A stretch of DNA of 64,000 bases. Source: Myxococcales bacterium UBA1203. Its GTDB lineage: Bacteria > Myxococcota > Myxococcia > Myxococcales > UBA5297. The number at the start of each line of letters is the position of its first letter. The stretch's first letter is position 1. Below the pieces are notes generated by a model. That model saw only the letters and a program-made list of their open reading frames with translations. It made no database searches and had not been told where the DNA came from. The translations under genes and the position numbers were made by a program. Positions 61,791-64,000 of the stretch are shown here, in pieces. The stretch covers positions 171,843 through 235,842 of the forward strand of contig DBXV01000008.1 in the NCBI GenBank assembly GCA_002309695.1. Reading direction: 5' to 3'.

Positions 61791-63212
61791 CTATTTTTTC
61801 TTTCTTCTCACAATGGCGGGAATTCCCATAAGGACAACCGCGCTGAGAAGAGCGCCCGTTCCGGCAGCCGAGCATCCCGAGCTGCCGTTATCCTTGTCCG
61901 CAGGGGCAGTGCCGCCGCCCGAATTCCCCGCGTCATTGCCCGGCGGATTCGTGCCGGCATCATTGTCATTATGCTCTTCTTCTTCGCTGCTGCCATTCGC
62001 GCAGGGATCGTCGGCATTGCCCAGCATGACATCCATCGAGGACGCATTGGTGAATGTGGCTGAGCAGGCGCGGCATTCCTCATCGGGGTCGGCGGTCTTC
62101 CTGAACTGAACATAGGGCACATCCTGCCGTTTTTGCGTGACGCACCAGCTGTCCGTCACGGGAATTTCCAGAACTTCCGATTCCAGCGTCCACAATTCCG
62201 CATGGTATTTGGCGAGGCATGTCTCATCGCCTGCACACTTCTCCACGCAGTCCTCATCGCTGCAGCTCGTTTTGGAATAGAGTTTTTCCTGGGTATAATT
62301 GTTCTCCGGATAGGCTTTATTCCAGTCGTATGTATTCCATTTATCCATCTGGCCGCCGTGCCAGTGGTCGTAATAATAGACATAGCCTTTGGTAATGAGC
62401 TGGAATTTGACCGTGCCCGCCGCATTGGGGGTGAGCTCTGCCATATTGACGGAGAATTCCAGTTCATTGAGGTCTAATTCCTCGTCGATGCCCGGCCCGG
62501 TGATTTTGAGGATTTTCTGAATGGGAAATACATTGCTCGAATTGTCGATTTTATCGGGGATATTGTGCTCAATAGAGGTGAGCTTCAGCGTCTCTCCGAC
62601 TTTGAATTTATTAAAGTTATAATTGTTTTTGGTGGACTGCAGCGTGACGGCGTAGAGGCGCGGAGGAATACCGACTTTGTCGGAATAAAAACCGTGGCAG
62701 TTGGGATAACCGTCCGCCTGATGGCCGCCGCAGTGATGATCGTGGCCTCCCACCACCAGGCTGTCGCTGTGAAAGCATTCGGCATAGCCGGAAAGCATAT
62801 AAACCACGCCGGGATAGACAAAAGCGTCAAAGGCAATGGCTGTGTCGGCGGTGTCGTGTTCGCCATAGACAGAGTTGCAGCTCATCCCCTCTTTTTGAGT
62901 GCACTGCCAGTTGGTCTTAATCCAGAGGCGGGAGGATTGCTCATCCCAGCCGTTGATTTTGCTGCCTCGAAATTCATTTTTGTCGCAGACGGTTTTCACC
63001 TCGTAATGCAGTTTGGCGTAGCTGGGATAAGGGGCCTTGCCGGGCGTCGTGGAACCCGTCGTCTGGCTCAGAAAAGCCTCGGGTTGGCCGTCGGGGCTTT
63101 CAATGTAGCTGCCGTCCCAGGTGAGGGTGGCAGTAGTTGCCAGTGCGGAGAAAGGGGCGAGAGTGAGGAGCGCAGCGAAAAGCAGTGCTCCAGGTCTGAG
63201 GGAAGACTTCAT
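61791..63212 (-). CDS. Secreted protein with MYXO-CTERM-like sorting tail
   Basis: The 473-residue protein has a Sec signal peptide (MKSSLRPGALLFAALLTLAP, cleavage near SALA). A long beta-rich region without recognised domain follows, including a His/Cys-rich patch GGHDHHCGGHQADGYPNCHG that could bind metal and a Cys cluster (SCSDEDCVEKCAGDETC). A Gly/Asn/Asp-rich spacer comes next. The tail SSGCSAAGTGALLSAVVLMG plus RRKKK (Cys, hydrophobic helix, basic end) is the tripartite pattern of MYXO-CTERM/rhombosortase-type sorting signals, by which the Cys is processed and lipid-anchored at the surface. AGGAG precedes the ATG at 63212, which decides the start over an ATG at 63335. Function is unknown. 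Confidence 0.85.
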   Translation of the reverse strand: MKSSLRPGALLFAALLTLAPFSALATTATLTWDGSYIESPDGQPEAFLSQTTGSTTPGKAPYPSYAKLHYEVKTVCDKNEFRGSKINGWDEQSSRLWIKTNWQCTQKEGMSCNSVYGEHDTADTAIAFDAFVYPGVVYMLSGYAECFHSDSLVVGGHDHHCGGHQADGYPNCHGFYSDKVGIPPRLYAVTLQSTKNNYNFNKFKVGETLKLTSIEHNIPDKIDNSSNVFPIQKILKITGPGIDEELDLNELEFSVNMAELTPNAAGTVKFQLITKGYVYYYDHWHGGQMDKWNTYDWNKAYPENNYTQEKLYSKTSCSDEDCVEKCAGDETCLAKYHAELWTLESEVLEIPVTDSWCVTQKRQDVPYVQFRKTADPDEECRACSATFTNASSMDVMLGNADDPCANGSSEEEEHNDNDAGTNPPGNDAGNSGGGTAPADKDNGSSGCSAAGTGALLSAVVLMGIPAIVRRKKK

Positions 63213-63391
63213 GATTGAAACTCCTGTGACTGATGTGGGGGAAGATGTGAAACATTTTCCAGGGTGAGACGGCGGCGCGCCATAGGCGAGACGGATGGGC
63301 GTGTCACGGGGAAAATTGGGGGGGGGTGTATTCAATAGATGACATGCGCGCAGTGGAAAACATCTCCAAAGAAGCTGCCCGCGCGGCGCGG

Positions 63392-64000
63392 CTATAAGTA
63401 ATCTGCAAAAATTTTTTCATATTTGCGGAAGACGAGCGCACCGATGACCAGCATCAGGGCGGAGGCAATGGCGGCGATGACCATCTGATGCGCGTCCGGG
63501 GGCGCGCCGCGGAGGAGTATGGCCCGGTAGGATTCAATGACACCGACCAGCGGATTCCATTCGAGGACACGGGCGATTTTGGGCGGCACAAAGCTGAATG
63601 GATAAAAAATGGGGGTCATCCAGTAGAGAATCAGCAGTGTGCTGTTGAGCATGTATTGGGTGTCCCTGTATCGCACATTGAGCCCTGCCACCATCAGGGA
63701 CACTCCCAGGATGAAGACCACCTGAACGGCGAAGACCACGGGCAGCCACAGCAGGTTGAGCGACAGGTGGAATGCCTCGGGGAAGAACAGAAACAGCAGC
63801 AGGACCAGCGACAGCTCAATGAAGAAGTGCCGCATGTGGGAGAGCACGCAGGCAATGGGCAGGATGACCCGCGGAAAGGCCACCTTTTTGACCAGCTGCG
63901 CGTTCTCCAGGCCGCTCTGGGCCGCCGCGTTCACCGAATTGGTGAAGAAGCGGTGGGGCGTCATGGCGATGAGCAGGAAGAGCGGGAAGAATTCCTGGCC
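63392..64000 (-). CDS. ABC-2 polysaccharide exporter permease (Wzm/TagG-like), C-terminal part
   Basis: The frame continues past the right edge, so the 5' end is missing. The visible 202 residues show the ABC-2 membrane layout: PRVILPIACVLSHMRHFFIELSL, a pair of helices (LLFLFFPEAFHLSLN; FILGVSLMVAGLN), the conserved VRYRDTQYMLNSTLLILYWMTPIFY loop and a last helix. VRYRDxxY and MTPIxY are typical of polysaccharide, teichoic acid and O-antigen exporters. It should pair with the ATPase at 60675-61712. The gap 63213-63391 holds no gene, only a G9 tract and a possible promoter region. Confidence 0.92.
   Translation of the reverse strand, partial: GQEFFPLFLLIAMTPHRFFTNSVNAAAQSGLENAQLVKKVAFPRVILPIACVLSHMRHFFIELSLVLLLFLFFPEAFHLSLNLLWLPVVFAVQVVFILGVSLMVAGLNVRYRDTQYMLNSTLLILYWMTPIFYPFSFVPPKIARVLEWNPLVGVIESYRAILLRGAPPDAHQMVIAAIASALMLVIGALVFRKYEKIFADYL

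Overview
The window looks like a chromosomal segment of a GC-rich Gram-negative deltaproteobacterium, most likely a member of the Myxococcota or a near relative. The evidence is a lipid A/LPS gene set (lpxA, lpxI, lpxB, an MsbA-like exporter, a heptosyltransferase-like enzyme), a giant lipoprotein built on CGDG...EECDDG cysteine-rich repeats, a secreted protein with a MYXO-CTERM-like tail, a Ser/Thr kinase fused to a STAND NTPase, a TPR/PEGA membrane protein, and putative promoters whose -10 regions resemble the myxobacterial TAAGGG type. I cannot name the species.

Positions 1-10.5 kb: the 3' end of a membrane sensor kinase faces a leftward cluster that reads lpxA, lpxI, a neutral-ceramidase-like protein, an M1-peptidase-like protein lacking the catalytic Glu, and a soluble histidine kinase. 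To its right are the leftward rpsF-rpsR-rplI operon, pth and rplY, with clear intrinsic terminators after rplI and rplY. Positions 10.5-19.6 kb run rightward: a ClC channel/transporter, lpxB, a GT2 polyprenyl-phosphate glycosyltransferase, marC, the MsbA-like ABC exporter, a DUF2520 Rossmann protein and a GT9 glycosyltransferase. Most of these serve envelope biogenesis.

Positions 19.6-25.9 kb hold three small membrane proteins (DUF2752 and two DUF4234), tRNA-Leu(UAA), a FISUMP-domain lipoprotein, meaB with a stand-alone B12-binding subunit (methylmalonyl-CoA mutase system), an LPG-synthase-type flippase-like membrane protein and a divergent inorganic pyrophosphatase.

Positions 25.9-52.8 kb form the most unusual block: a 1,511-residue kinase-nSTAND-transmembrane-coiled-coil protein, a TPR/PEGA membrane protein and a 20.7-kb gene for a 6,895-residue Cys-rich lipoprotein, all rightward and separated by 97 bp each. 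I propose that they form one surface-signalling locus, which is inference. The giant gene contains at least four repeat classes, block duplications at its 3' end, and AT-rich islands that differ from their surroundings in base composition.

Positions 52.8-64 kb hold tRNA-Arg(CCG), truA (leftward), pbpC and a SpoIID/LytB protein (peptidoglycan). A leftward group follows: a YfhO-like membrane protein, the ATPase and permease of an ABC-2 polysaccharide exporter, and between those two a MYXO-CTERM-like secreted protein. The right-hand 6 kb is visibly less GC-rich, as is common for surface-polysaccharide loci.

Across the window about ten upstream regions share one promoter architecture: a TTGACA-like box, 15-18 bases, then CTARRG followed by a GCGCC-rich discriminator. 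No CRISPR array, insertion sequence, integrase or phage gene was seen.
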